NCBI RefSeq assembly: GCF_900142935.1
Contig: NZ_FSRS01000001.1
Location: forward strand, 692,001-756,000
Reading direction: 5' to 3'
Source of the DNA: Rhodovulum sp. ES.010
GTDB taxonomy: Bacteria > Pseudomonadota > Alphaproteobacteria > Rhodobacterales > Rhodobacteraceae
Length of the DNA: 64,000 nucleotides
Of this stretch, positions 8,925 to 17,309 are shown piece by piece. The position numbers were made by a program, and so were the translations under genes. The first letter of the stretch is position 1. Every line of letters begins with the position of its first letter. The notes under the pieces were generated by a model. The model ran no database searches. It saw only the letters and a list, made by a program, of their open reading frames with translations, and was not told the origin of the DNA.

Positions 8925-9866
8925 CTAGCGCAGCCCGCCGCGCGCGGCGGCGCGATCAATGGCCGCGACTGTGGCGCGCTCGGCGGCGTGGTGGGGCATG
9001 TGGCCGATGCCGCGCAGCGCCGTCAGGCGCGCATTCGGCAGGCGGCGCGCCAGCGGCCGCGAGTGGATGTCGATGCCGACGGTGCGGTCCGCCGTGCCGT
9101 GCACGACCTCCACGGGCACGCGCAGGCCCACATAGCGCGCGGACATGTTCACGAGGTGTGGCCGCAAGGTGTTGACCTGCCGGGCGCTGGTGCGCAGGGG
9201 GCCGGGCCGCAAGGCAAGCTCGATACCGACATGCTCCATGTAGCCTGGAGGCGGACTTTGCGGGGCGAAGACCGAGCGCAGGGCGCGCTCGGCCCGCTCG
9301 CGCGAGGCGAAGGCGGCAATGATCGTGCTGCCGAGCCCCGACGAGGCAACCGTGTAGAACGACTTGAGTTCGCCATCCCATGGCATGGTCGCGCCGGCCA
9401 GCGTGACAACCGATGCGACTCGGCCGGGGTGGTTTAGTGCCCAGGCCATGGCCACCGCCGCACCGTAGGAATGGCCGACCACGACCGCGCGCCCGATGCC
9501 GAGTTGGCGCGCCGCAGCCTCCAGTTGGGCGGCCTGTTCGGCTGGGCTTTCGCCCCGCCCGTGCAGCGGGTCGGAGAAGCCGAGACCGGGGCGGTCGAAG
9601 GCCACGACGCGGTAGCGCGGCGCGAGGCGGCCGCTCAGCGAGAAGGTGAAGTCGCGCAGATTGCCCGAGGCACCGTGCAAGAGGATGACCGGCGGGCCCG
9701 CGCCCTCCAATTGGGCATGCACCGTCCGCCCGCGCACCTGCAGCAGCCGGCCGGTGGGAGCATAGGTGGTGTCTCGCGTCGCCTCGGTCTGGGCGTCGCG
9801 CGTTGGCGCGCAGGCGGCAAGCGGCGACAGGGCGATCAGGCGGGTGACGGTGCGGCGGGTCGGCAT
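8925..9866 (-). CDS. Alpha/beta hydrolase, predicted lipoprotein (paralogue 2)
   Basis: A 313-residue relative of its two neighbours. A lipobox-like LAAC places a lipidation Cys at residue 19 after a short basic N-terminus. The catalytic set is intact: HGASGNLRDF, the elbow GHSYG (Ser133), Asp260 in HGTADRTV and His289 in GIGHMPHH. FDRPGLGFSD is the shared motif of this hydrolase branch. The gene is separated from the upstream and downstream paralogues by 67 and 48 bp, so all three are probably co-transcribed. The tandem array suggests duplication followed by divergence. Confidence 0.85.
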   Translation of the reverse strand: MPTRRTVTRLIALSPLAACAPTRDAQTEATRDTTYAPTGRLLQVRGRTVHAQLEGAGPPVILLHGASGNLRDFTFSLSGRLAPRYRVVAFDRPGLGFSDPLHGRGESPAEQAAQLEAAARQLGIGRAVVVGHSYGAAVAMAWALNHPGRVASVVTLAGATMPWDGELKSFYTVASSGLGSTIIAAFASRERAERALRSVFAPQSPPPGYMEHVGIELALRPGPLRTSARQVNTLRPHLVNMSARYVGLRVPVEVVHGTADRTVGIDIHSRPLARRLPNARLTALRGIGHMPHHAAERATVAAIDRAAARGGLR

Positions 9867-9933
9867 GGGCGCTCCGGGTTGTTCTCCGGAACGATATAGC
9901 GGGCGCGGCCGGACGGGCCAGCCGACTGGACGG

Positions 9934-10806
9934 TCATGCCGCCCCGGCTAGGCCTGCGCGGTCGGCGGCGCGGGCGATTGCGGCGACGGCGGCATCGGGC
10001 CGGGCATGGTGCGGCATGTGGCCGTGTCCGTTGAGTTCGGTCAAGTGGACGGAGGAGACGCGCTCGGCCAGGGGCCGGGAGTGCACCTCGACCGGCACGA
10101 TCTTGTCGGCAGAGCCGTGCACGATCTCGATCGGCATCGCGAGTTCGTCGTAGCGCGCGGCCATCCGCCTGATATGCGGCTTGAGCCCGTTCACCTGACG
10201 GGTGTTGGCGCGCAGCGAGGCGGGTCTGAGCGACAGTTCGATGCCGATATGGTCGGCATAGCCTTCCGGTACCGGGTCGGGCTCGAAGATGCGTGCAAGC
10301 GTCGTGTGAGCGAGAGCGCGCGGCGCGAAAGCCGAGATCATCGGGATCAGCACCGCCCCGCCCAACTGCGTGGAGGCGAACTCGTACCAAGGGCCGAGGC
10401 CGCCCTGCCAAGGAAGCGCCGCCCCGGCAAGCGAGACCAGCGCCGCGGCGCGATCCGGATAATCGAGCGCCCAGGCCAGCGCCACGCTGCCGCCAAAGGA
10501 ATGGCCCACCAGAACTGCCGGTCCCAGCCCCAGCCGCCCGCAGGCGACCTCGAGGATTGCGGCCTGCTCGAACGGGCTTTCGCCGTCGGAGTGCAGCGGG
10601 TCGGAATGCCCCAGGCCCGGCCGGTCGAACGCCGTCACCCGGAAACGGTCGGTCAGCCGGCCCATCAGATCGAAGGTGAAATCCCGCGTGTTGCCCCCGG
10701 CCCCGTGCAGCAGGATCACGTCCGGTCCCACACCTTCCTGATGGGCGTGAACGCGGGTGCCGTCCATCTTCAGCACTTCGCCAGTGGGCGGAAAATCCGC
10801 GACCAT
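9934..10806 (-). CDS. Alpha/beta hydrolase without signal peptide (paralogue 3)
   Basis: A 290-residue alpha/beta hydrolase closest in sequence to paralogue 2. It has HGAGGNTRDF, elbow GHSFG (Ser103), Asp234 in HGSADKIV and His263 in GHGHMPHH. Unlike the other two it has no N-terminal hydrophobic segment or lipobox, so it should be cytoplasmic. The start at 10806 is inferred because only 1 bp separates it from the metA stop, implying translational coupling; an in-frame Met at residue 14 is an alternative. The close coupling to metA suggests a link to methionine or homoserine-ester metabolism, but this is positional evidence only. Confidence 0.82.
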   Translation of the reverse strand: MVADFPPTGEVLKMDGTRVHAHQEGVGPDVILLHGAGGNTRDFTFDLMGRLTDRFRVTAFDRPGLGHSDPLHSDGESPFEQAAILEVACGRLGLGPAVLVGHSFGGSVALAWALDYPDRAAALVSLAGAALPWQGGLGPWYEFASTQLGGAVLIPMISAFAPRALAHTTLARIFEPDPVPEGYADHIGIELSLRPASLRANTRQVNGLKPHIRRMAARYDELAMPIEIVHGSADKIVPVEVHSRPLAERVSSVHLTELNGHGHMPHHARPDAAVAAIARAADRAGLAGAA

Positions 10807-10807
10807 C

Positions 10808-11734
10808 TCAGGCGACCCCGATCCGGCTACGGTCGAACGGGACCGTCTGGTAGATCTGGTTGATCCAGTTGCCGTAGAGCAGATGCGCATGGCTGCGCCA
10901 ACGGTTCTTGGGTTCTTTCGTGGGGTCGTCGTCGGGATAGTAGTTCACGGGAACGTTGACCGCGGTGCCATTGGCCACGTCGCGGTCGTATTCTTCCTTC
11001 AGCGTTCCGCTGTCGTATTCGAAATGGTTGAAGATATAGAGCGCGCGGCGACCCGGGTCCTCGATGAGGCAGGGGCCGACCTCGTCGCTGCCCAGAAGCG
11101 TCACGAGGCCCGGCGCCGCGTCGATCTCATCCTGACGCATCTCGGTCCAGCGGCTGACGGGGATCACGAAATCGTCCGAGAAACCGCGCAGGTACGGCGA
11201 GGCTGGCGCGAGGTTGCGATGCCGGAAGCAGCCGAACGCCTTTTGCGCCAGCATGTGCTTACACACGCCGTGAAAATGGTAGATCATCGCCATCCCGCCC
11301 CAGCAGACTCCGAAGGTGGAGTGCACGTGGGTCTGTGTCCACTCCACCACCCGCAGCATCTCGTCCCAGTAGGTAACCTCAGGGAATGGGAGATGCTCGA
11401 TCGGGGCGCCGGTGATGATGAAGCCGTCGAATTTCTCGCCCGACGCCTCCACCTCGGCAAAAGGGCGGTAGAACGCCTCCATGTGCTCGGCGGTAGTGTT
11501 GCGGGTTCTGTGCTCGGTCATCCGTACCAGGTGCAGTTCGATCTGCAGGGGCGTCGCGCCGATGAGGCGCGCGAACTGCGTTTCGGTCTGGATTTTCTTG
11601 GGCATCAGGTTCAGAAGCCCGATGCGCAAGGGGCGGATGTCCTGCCGGGCGGCCGCCTCTTCGCCCATCACCATCACGCCCTCGCGCGTCAGCACGTCGA
11701 AAGCGGGCAGGGTTGTGGGGATCTTGATGGGCAT
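10808..11734 (-). CDS. metA: Homoserine O-acyltransferase (MetA family, probably acetyl-CoA-dependent)
   Basis: A 308-residue MetA-type homoserine transacylase, the first committed step of methionine synthesis. The N-terminus [15 protein letters not shown], the [11 protein letters not shown] motif, the catalytic Cys144 (FGVCWGG) and the His237/Glu239 pair (FNHFEYD) are all present, offset by two from E. coli Cys142/His235/Glu237. The residue equivalent to E. coli Gly111, which selects succinyl-CoA, is Glu113 here (GAPIEHLPF); in characterised homologues Glu favours acetyl-CoA. It leads a six-gene minus-strand run ending with tetR. Acyl specificity is inferred from one residue. Confidence 0.95.
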   Translation of the reverse strand: MPIKIPTTLPAFDVLTREGVMVMGEEAAARQDIRPLRIGLLNLMPKKIQTETQFARLIGATPLQIELHLVRMTEHRTRNTTAEHMEAFYRPFAEVEASGEKFDGFIITGAPIEHLPFPEVTYWDEMLRVVEWTQTHVHSTFGVCWGGMAMIYHFHGVCKHMLAQKAFGCFRHRNLAPASPYLRGFSDDFVIPVSRWTEMRQDEIDAAPGLVTLLGSDEVGPCLIEDPGRRALYIFNHFEYDSGTLKEEYDRDVANGTAVNVPVNYYPDDDPTKEPKNRWRSHAHLLYGNWINQIYQTVPFDRSRIGVA

Positions 11735-11760
11735 GGGCGCACTCCGCAGAACGGCCTTGA

Positions 11761-11789
11761 CAGATAGGCGAGATGCCGGCGGGCCTCAA
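11761..11789 (-). promoter_or_regulatory. Putative sigma70-type promoter of metA
   Basis: On the minus strand TTGAGG (complement of 11784-11789) and TATCTG (complement of 11761-11766) are separated by exactly 17 bp, 26 bp before the metA start codon. This would give a very short leader, so no riboswitch fits between promoter and gene. Four of six bases match consensus in each hexamer. Confidence 0.45.
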
Positions 11790-11883
11790 GTCCCGGTCAC
11801 GCCGCGGTTGACAGCACCCGGCCACGCGCCGTTCCATTGGGAGCGGTGCGCAGTCTTGGCGCGCCGTTGGCGGGAGCATTGAA

Positions 11884-12456
11884 ATGCGCCTTTTGGTCGT
11901 TGCACTGGCCGGGTGGTCGGTCACCCTTTCGGCTCCCGCCGCGGCACAGGAGGGGCCCGAATGGGACCTTCAGCGTTGCATATGGCGGTGCCTATCGGCA
12001 TTCGGGCCGAACACCAACCCAGCCTACCATGCCTGTGTCGACGAACGCTGTGCAGGAGAGCCGGCTGCGGCGGCGGGATCTACGCCGGCATCCGCATGGA
12101 CGGCCGGCCGTGTCAACGACGGCAGCGGTGCGTATGCGGGGGTCACCAGCGCCGACACCGGGCACGCCTTCTATTTCGCCTGTGGCCCCGGCGGCCGCAG
12201 TCTCGTTGTTCTGAACGGGCCCGAGGGGCCGCCGGCGACCCTGCAGTTGGTGATCGATGGGCGCGCCCACGCGCTGTTCTTCCACGGCAACGATCTCCAG
12301 CATGTGGCCGAGCTGCCGCCCGGGTCGGAGATTCTGGCCGAGCTCGCGCAGGGCACGTCGCTCGAGATCCTGAAAGAGGGCGGCGGCAGTCTCGGCCGAT
12401 TCTCGCTCGTCGAGGCTGGTGCTGCGATCAGCCGCGCGCAGGCGCTTTGTCGATAG
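11884..12456 (+). CDS. Small secreted cysteine-rich protein, unknown function
   Basis: I do not recognise this 190-residue protein. A clear signal peptide (MRLLVVALAGWSVTLSAPAAAQ) predicts export to the periplasm. The mature N-terminus has a paired-cysteine pattern Cys32-x3-Cys36-x14-Cys51-x4-Cys56, which could form two disulfides bridging a helical hairpin; two more Cys lie near 99 and at 189, close to the C-terminus. The middle is a Gly/Pro-rich, probably beta-strand domain without known motifs. It is divergent from metA and its 3' end overlaps the convergent ATPase gene by 29 bp. Confidence 0.7.
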   Translation: MRLLVVALAGWSVTLSAPAAAQEGPEWDLQRCIWRCLSAFGPNTNPAYHACVDERCAGEPAAAAGSTPASAWTAGRVNDGSGAYAGVTSADTGHAFYFACGPGGRSLVVLNGPEGPPATLQLVIDGRAHALFFHGNDLQHVAELPPGSEILAELAQGTSLEILKEGGGSLGRFSLVEAGAAISRAQALCR

Positions 12457-13300
12457 CCGCGGCAATCACGTCGATGAAATCGGCTTCGTCGCGCAGTGCC
12501 GCCATGTCCGGGGCGGTGACTTTCACTCCCCAGTTCCGGGCCATTGCGGCGTAGCGCGGCTGGCGGTGGGCAAGAGCCCGTGCATAGGTCCAGCGAACAA
12601 AGGCATCCGGGTCAACATCGTCTTCTTGCAAGTTGTTTTCGAGAAGATATTGGTCCCAGGCCCCCCGGAGGAAATCGGGCTGGTAATACATCGGCTTGGG
12701 CGCCCGGTCGAAGCGGCGGACCAGTTCCTCGGTGTGCGCCTCGGTGCCCTCGATCCAGACCAGCAACAGGTTTCGCGACAGAGTGGTCAGGACACGGTCG
12801 CCGGGATCGTCGGGGTCTACAACCTCGCATATCGAGCCGCCGGAGTCGCAGACAAAGTTGCGATAGACGTACAGATCCTCAGCGCGCTCGATAAAGCGGG
12901 GCGTGTCCAGAAGTGCGCTGATCTCGGCCTCCCGGTGTTGCTTCTGCCGGCGCATGTACTCGTCGAAGGGCAGGCCGCCATTTTCCGGCGCGCCGGGCTT
13001 GCCGAGATAGGTCGACAGGGGCGCGAGGTTGTCGAAGGTGATGTTCGACTGGATGTAGACGCTGTCGGTCAAAAGAAGCTCGCGCAGCAGCGGCACCTTC
13101 ATCGCCTCGCGCTTGAAGTTGTCGGCGATCAACTCTCCCATATAGCGGGTGCCGATACGGTAGTCGATCGAGTAGTGGAACCAGCCCCCCGCCTCGCGCA
13201 ACATGGTCGAGACATGCGTCTTGCCCAGCCCCGACATGCCGAACAAGAGCACGCGCCGCGCCGCGGCTTGCCGCCACTGCTGTGCGTTGTCGTAGATCAT
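12428..13300 (-). CDS. P-loop ATPase of unknown function
   Basis: A 290-residue protein with an N-terminal Walker A GMSGLGKTHV (residues 21-30), preceded by the beta strand RVLLF. No clear Walker B acidic pair is evident beyond LLLVWIEG around residue 190. The rest is charged and helical with aromatic-rich stretches (WFHYSIDYRIG, FVRWTYARAL). It resembles small kinase-like or ATPase proteins annotated only as ATPase in related bacteria; no substrate is inferable. The start at 13300 was chosen for length and the upstream purine-rich GGGGACGGG; an in-frame upstream start would add 19 residues. Its 3' end overlaps a convergent secreted-protein gene. Confidence 0.7.
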   Translation of the reverse strand: MIYDNAQQWRQAAARRVLLFGMSGLGKTHVSTMLREAGGWFHYSIDYRIGTRYMGELIADNFKREAMKVPLLRELLLTDSVYIQSNITFDNLAPLSTYLGKPGAPENGGLPFDEYMRRQKQHREAEISALLDTPRFIERAEDLYVYRNFVCDSGGSICEVVDPDDPGDRVLTTLSRNLLLVWIEGTEAHTEELVRRFDRAPKPMYYQPDFLRGAWDQYLLENNLQEDDVDPDAFVRWTYARALAHRQPRYAAMARNWGVKVTAPDMAALRDEADFIDVIAAAIDKAPARG

Positions 13301-13355
13301 CTTGCCCGTCCCCCCAGCGTCGCGCGTTTTGGTAGCGGGCGGTTGGAAAGGGGTC

Positions 13356-13389
13356 AAACGAAACCGCCCGAACCGCGGGGGGCGGGCGG
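13356..13389 (-). terminator. Rho-independent terminator of the FadL-type porin gene
   Basis: Read on the minus strand just after the porin stop codon: stem CCGCCCG (complement of 13383-13389), a 12-nt loop, CGGGCGG (complement of 13364-13370), then TTTCGTTT. Seven perfect GC pairs followed by a T-rich run fit an intrinsic terminator and separate this gene from the downstream ATPase. Confidence 0.65.
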
Positions 13390-13402
13390 TCGCAGGGGCG
13401 GA

Positions 13403-14494
13403 TCAGAAGTTATAGGCGATCCGGATGCCGAAGCCCCAGCCATGGTTGCCGGCGAAATCGCCACCGATGCCGCGCGTCGTTGCATCGCCAATATCGACGT
13501 AGCGCACGCCGCCGGTCAGTCTCGCCTTGCCGTAGGTGTAGGTTGCCGCAAGCCCGAGCGAGGTGAAACCGTCGGTCGGGCCGAGGTTGCCGGTGATGTT
13601 GCCGTTGCTTTCCTCGTAGCCCAGCAGCACAGCGCCCGACCAGCTGTCGTTGAACTTTCGGCCCACGCCAAGATTGTACGTGATGCGGTCGTCCTCGTAA
13701 TCGACGAGGGCATTGCCGTAGACGTTGCGATACGCGTCCGGGTCGATGGTGAACTCGGTCCAGTTCACCCAGCGCACCGAGCCGAAGAGAAGCGTATCGG
13801 CCGCAATCCCGGTCTGGAATTCCAGGTTGATCGATTCCGGGATCTCGGTTTCGAAGGTGCTGTTGACGATCGCGCCGGCAGTCGTCGAGGCGCTTTCGGC
13901 CGCGTCGAAATCGTGGGTGATTGCCGAGTTGTAGGTCAGCGCCACGCGCGCCGCGATCTCCGGCCGTTCCCACGCGATGCCCAGGACGTAGCCGACATCC
14001 GTCTCGGTGGAGGTTTCGAGCGTGTAGGGGATCGGACTAAGCGCCGGGAACGGCAGGTCGACTTCGCCGGATGTACGCATCACGCGCACGCCGCCGATCA
14101 GGCTGACATTGTTGTCGAACCGGTAGCGCAGGAAGCCTGTGATCGCATTGCTGTCGAGGCTCGCCGTGGTGCCCGCGACCGGATAACCGGTGCCGGTCTT
14201 GTAGTCGATATCGGCCCCGATCGGCTGGTCGAACACGATCGCGAGGTCGAGCCTGTCGGTCAGCGCCTGCTTGTAGCCCAGCGTGACGTTGGTGAAGCTG
14301 TCCAGCATGTTGCCCGAGCCCAGCGGCCCCACATTGCCCGAGACGTCCGGATCGAAATGGCTGAAGCTGAGTTCCGCATAGTTGCCCTTCTCGAACAGGA
14401 TGCCGACCGATTGTGTCGACCGTTCGACCCCGCCGGCCATGGCGCCGCCTGCAAAAAGGGCCATGGCCACACTCCCTGTCACCAGGTGCTTCAT
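13403..14494 (-). CDS. FadL/OMPP1-family outer-membrane transport protein
   Basis: A 363-residue beta-barrel protein with an N-terminal signal peptide (MKHLVTGSVAMALFAGGAMA). The mature protein is built of alternating hydrophobic strands and ends in the aromatic residue of RIAYNF, the usual C-terminal outer-membrane insertion signal. Internal sequence such as RYRFDNNVSLIGGVR and the final GNHGWGFGIRIAYNF fit the FadL/TodX/OMPP1 family, which takes up long-chain fatty acids and hydrophobic aromatics. It has its own intrinsic terminator, and a 77-bp upstream gap separates it from the EamA gene, so it is probably monocistronic. The substrate is not determined. Confidence 0.82.
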   Translation of the reverse strand: MKHLVTGSVAMALFAGGAMAGGVERSTQSVGILFEKGNYAELSFSHFDPDVSGNVGPLGSGNMLDSFTNVTLGYKQALTDRLDLAIVFDQPIGADIDYKTGTGYPVAGTTASLDSNAITGFLRYRFDNNVSLIGGVRVMRTSGEVDLPFPALSPIPYTLETSTETDVGYVLGIAWERPEIAARVALTYNSAITHDFDAAESASTTAGAIVNSTFETEIPESINLEFQTGIAADTLLFGSVRWVNWTEFTIDPDAYRNVYGNALVDYEDDRITYNLGVGRKFNDSWSGAVLLGYEESNGNITGNLGPTDGFTSLGLAATYTYGKARLTGGVRYVDIGDATTRGIGGDFAGNHGWGFGIRIAYNF

Positions 14495-14571
14495 CTGTCC
14501 TCCCCTCGGATTGTCACCGGTTGAGTGACGCTAATGTGATGACTTCGCGGCGGTCAATTGCAAACGCCGCG

Positions 14572-15474
14572 TCACCGCTGTGCGCGCGCGCTTTGTCCGT
14601 AGACGTGTTTCCGCGGTCTCACCTCCATCCTGAGGTTGAGAAGATTCGCGACCAGGATCAGCGCGGCACCGAGGAAGACGGCGGGGTCCAGCGGCTCGGC
14701 GTAGAGGATCATGCCGACGATGGCGATGACCGGCAGGCGCAGGAAGTCGAGCGGCATGACTAGAACTGCCGGGGCCAGCATCAGCGCGCTGGTCAGGCAG
14801 TAATGCGCCGCGAGCCCGGCAAAGCCGATCACCGCGAGCGGCGCCCAGGCCGCGGGCGAGGGCCGCGCGATCTCGCCGTCAAACCCGGCGCAGATCAAAC
14901 CGAGCGCGGCCTGCATCACCGTCAGCCAAAAGAGGATCGAAACGATGGATTGCGTGGCCGTCAGCCGCTTGGTGAAGATCGCCGAGCCGGCAAAGCCGAT
15001 GGCGGCCCCCAGCGCGGCCAGCGCGCCGGGCTCCACCGCCGTGGGGTCGGGGCGTGCGACAATCAGGATGCCGACAAAGCCGGTCAACGCGGCCAGCGCC
15101 CGGCTGCGCGTCAGCCGTTCGCCCAGCAGGAGCGGCGCCAGCACCGCGACCCAGAGGGGTGATGTGAATTCCAGTGCGAACACCTGCGCCAGCGGGATCA
15201 GCCCGATCGCGAGGAACCACAGGTTCTGCCCGGTGAAGTGGCTGACGTTGCGGATGACGTGCAGGTGCATCTGGCGGGTCGAGACCTCGGTCAGCCGCCC
15301 GGCCAGCCCCGCGACGCTCACCACCAGCGCCACCCCGATCAGCGAGCGGTAGAGCATGAGTTCGAACGTGTCGAGCTCGACCGTGACCATGCGTCCCGCG
15401 ACCGCCATCGCGGAAAACGAGGCGATCGCCCCGGTCATCCAGAGCGCGGCCTTCAGGACGTTCGGTCCGTTCAT
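14572..15474 (-). CDS. EamA/DMT-family membrane transporter
   Basis: A 300-residue inner-membrane protein with about ten hydrophobic segments arranged as two EamA repeats, the hallmark of drug/metabolite transporters such as RhtA and YdcZ-like exporters. The start MNGPNVLKAALWMTGAIASF at 15474 is preceded by GGGAGGA. The second repeat contains the Pro-rich PLDFLRLPVIAIVGM motif. The C-terminus is basic and cytoplasmic. It lies between the FadL-type gene and guaA on the same strand but with 77- and 120-bp gaps. Substrates of this family include amino acids, nucleosides and polyamines, and none can be assigned here. Confidence 0.85.
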   Translation of the reverse strand: MNGPNVLKAALWMTGAIASFSAMAVAGRMVTVELDTFELMLYRSLIGVALVVSVAGLAGRLTEVSTRQMHLHVIRNVSHFTGQNLWFLAIGLIPLAQVFALEFTSPLWVAVLAPLLLGERLTRSRALAALTGFVGILIVARPDPTAVEPGALAALGAAIGFAGSAIFTKRLTATQSIVSILFWLTVMQAALGLICAGFDGEIARPSPAAWAPLAVIGFAGLAAHYCLTSALMLAPAVLVMPLDFLRLPVIAIVGMILYAEPLDPAVFLGAALILVANLLNLRMEVRPRKHVYGQSARAQR

Positions 15475-15594
15475 GAGTCCTCCCCTCGCGCGCCCGAGGC
15501 TGCCCGTAGGCGCGCCGGCACGCAACGCCGTCCGGCACCGCAGCGGAGACGGCGGCCGGGCCACTTCGGCCTCAGCGCACCGGGCGGTGGCCCG

Positions 15595-17151
15595 TCACTC
15601 CCACTCGATGGTGCCGGGCGGTTTCGAGGTGATGTCGTAGGTCACCCGGTTGATGCCCTTGACCTCGTTGATGATCCGGGTCGCGGTCTCGCCCAGGAAC
15701 TCGTGGCTGAACGGGTAGTAATCGGCGGTCATCCCGTCCACGCTCGTCACCGCCCGCAGCGCGCAGGCATAGTCGTAGGTACGCCCGTCGCCCATCACGC
15801 CCACCGTCCTGACCGGCAGGATCGCGACGAAAGCCTGCCAGATCTCGTCGTAGAGCCCGTGGCGGCGGATCTGGTCGATATAGATCGCGTCGGCCTGCCG
15901 GAGGATCGCGAGCTTGTCGCGGGTGATCTCGCCGGGGCAGCGGATCGCGAGGCCGGGGCCGGGGAACGGGTGGCGGCCGATGAAGCTGCCGGGCAGGCCC
16001 AGCTCGTGGCCGAGGGCGCGGACCTCGTCCTTGAAGAGCTCTCGCAGGGGTTCGACAAGTTTCAGGCCCATCTTCTCGGGCAGCCCGCCCACGTTGTGGT
16101 GGCTCTTGATCGTGACCGAGGGGCCGCCGGAGAAGCTGACGGATTCTATGACGTCGGGGTAAAGCGTGCCTTGGGCCAGGAACTCGGCCCCGCCCACCTC
16201 GGCGGCGTGCTTCTGGAACACGTCGATGAACAGCCGCCCGATGGTCTTGCGCTTGATCTCGGGGTCGGTGACGCCCTCCAGCTCGGTCAGGAAAAGTTCG
16301 GACTCGTCGGCATGGATCAGCGGGATGTTGTAGTGGTCGCGGAACATCGAGACCACCTCTTCGGCCTCGTTATGGCGCAGAAGCCCCTGATCGACGAAGA
16401 CACACGTGAGCTGGTCGCCGATCGCCTCGTGGATCAACACCGCGGCGACCGAGGAATCGACGCCGCCCGACAGCCCGCAGATCACCTTCGCATCGCCGAC
16501 CTGCGCGCGGATCTTCTCGATCGCTTCCTCGCGATAGGCGCCCATCGTCCAGTCGCCGGTGAAACCCGCCATCCGCACGAAATTTTCGTAGAGCGTCCTT
16601 CCATTCGGGGTGTGATGCACCTCGGGGTGGAACTGCACCGCATAGAAGTGTCGCGACCGGTCCGCGGTGATCGCGAAGGGGGCGCCGGGCGAGGTGCCCA
16701 GAACCTCGAAGCCGGGTGCGATTTCAGCGACATGGTCGCCATGGCTCATCCAGACCTGCTCGCGCCCCTCGATGAACCAGCCCAAGAGGACGTCGTCGTT
16801 CTTGTCGGTCTGTTCGACATAGGCGCGGCCGAACTCTGCCGAGCCCTGCTTGGCCTCGACCCGGCCGCCGAGGTCCTGCATCATGACCTGCTGCCCGTAA
16901 CAGATGCCCAGGATCGGCACGCCCAACTCGTAGACCGTTTGCGGCGGGCGCGGGCTGCCCTCGCGGGTGACGCTGTCGGGTCCGCCCGAGAAGATCACCG
17001 CCCTCGGCGCGAAGTCGGCGAGGAACGCGTCGGTGACGTTCTGGTAGGGGTGGATCTCACAATAGACGTTCAACTCGCGCAGGCGTCGCGCGATGAGTTG
17101 CGTCACCTGGGAGCCGAAATCGATGATGAGCAGGCGGTCATGCTGGGTCAT
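15595..17151 (-). CDS. guaA: GMP synthase (glutamine-hydrolysing)
   Basis: A 518-residue bifunctional enzyme that aminates XMP to GMP in purine synthesis. The N-terminal class I glutamine amidotransferase has Cys84 in GICYGQQ and the His-Glu of [10 protein letters not shown]; the ATP pyrophosphatase domain has the PP-loop [12 protein letters not shown] near residue 222; the C-terminal dimerisation domain ends with the conserved [17 protein letters not shown]. Full length matches the family (about 515-525). It is monocistronic by spacing and divergent from the MttB-family gene. Confidence 0.98.
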   Translation of the reverse strand: MTQHDRLLIIDFGSQVTQLIARRLRELNVYCEIHPYQNVTDAFLADFAPRAVIFSGGPDSVTREGSPRPPQTVYELGVPILGICYGQQVMMQDLGGRVEAKQGSAEFGRAYVEQTDKNDDVLLGWFIEGREQVWMSHGDHVAEIAPGFEVLGTSPGAPFAITADRSRHFYAVQFHPEVHHTPNGRTLYENFVRMAGFTGDWTMGAYREEAIEKIRAQVGDAKVICGLSGGVDSSVAAVLIHEAIGDQLTCVFVDQGLLRHNEAEEVVSMFRDHYNIPLIHADESELFLTELEGVTDPEIKRKTIGRLFIDVFQKHAAEVGGAEFLAQGTLYPDVIESVSFSGGPSVTIKSHHNVGGLPEKMGLKLVEPLRELFKDEVRALGHELGLPGSFIGRHPFPGPGLAIRCPGEITRDKLAILRQADAIYIDQIRRHGLYDEIWQAFVAILPVRTVGVMGDGRTYDYACALRAVTSVDGMTADYYPFSHEFLGETATRIINEVKGINRVTYDITSKPPGTIEWE

Positions 17152-17309
17152 GGGCGACTGATAGGGCCGGGCGCGCCCAGGCGCAAGCCCGCGGCCTGTC
17201 GGGGTCGGATGTCGCTCACGGCGAAGGAAGGGGCGGAATCCGGCCGCAAGCCCGCCGGGGCTTGGCGGTAGATACGGGAACGAACGGGGCGCTTGGCGAG
17301 GAGACGGCT

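Noticed and set aside
11735..11883. Possible SAM-II riboswitch before metA
   Set aside because: The segment lacks the conserved SAM-II core and the likely promoter sits only 26 bp from the start codon, leaving no room for it.
12419..14524. Long plus-strand open frame of 701 codons opposite the ATPase and FadL-type genes
   Set aside because: It runs antisense through two genes with clear features and has no domain of its own.
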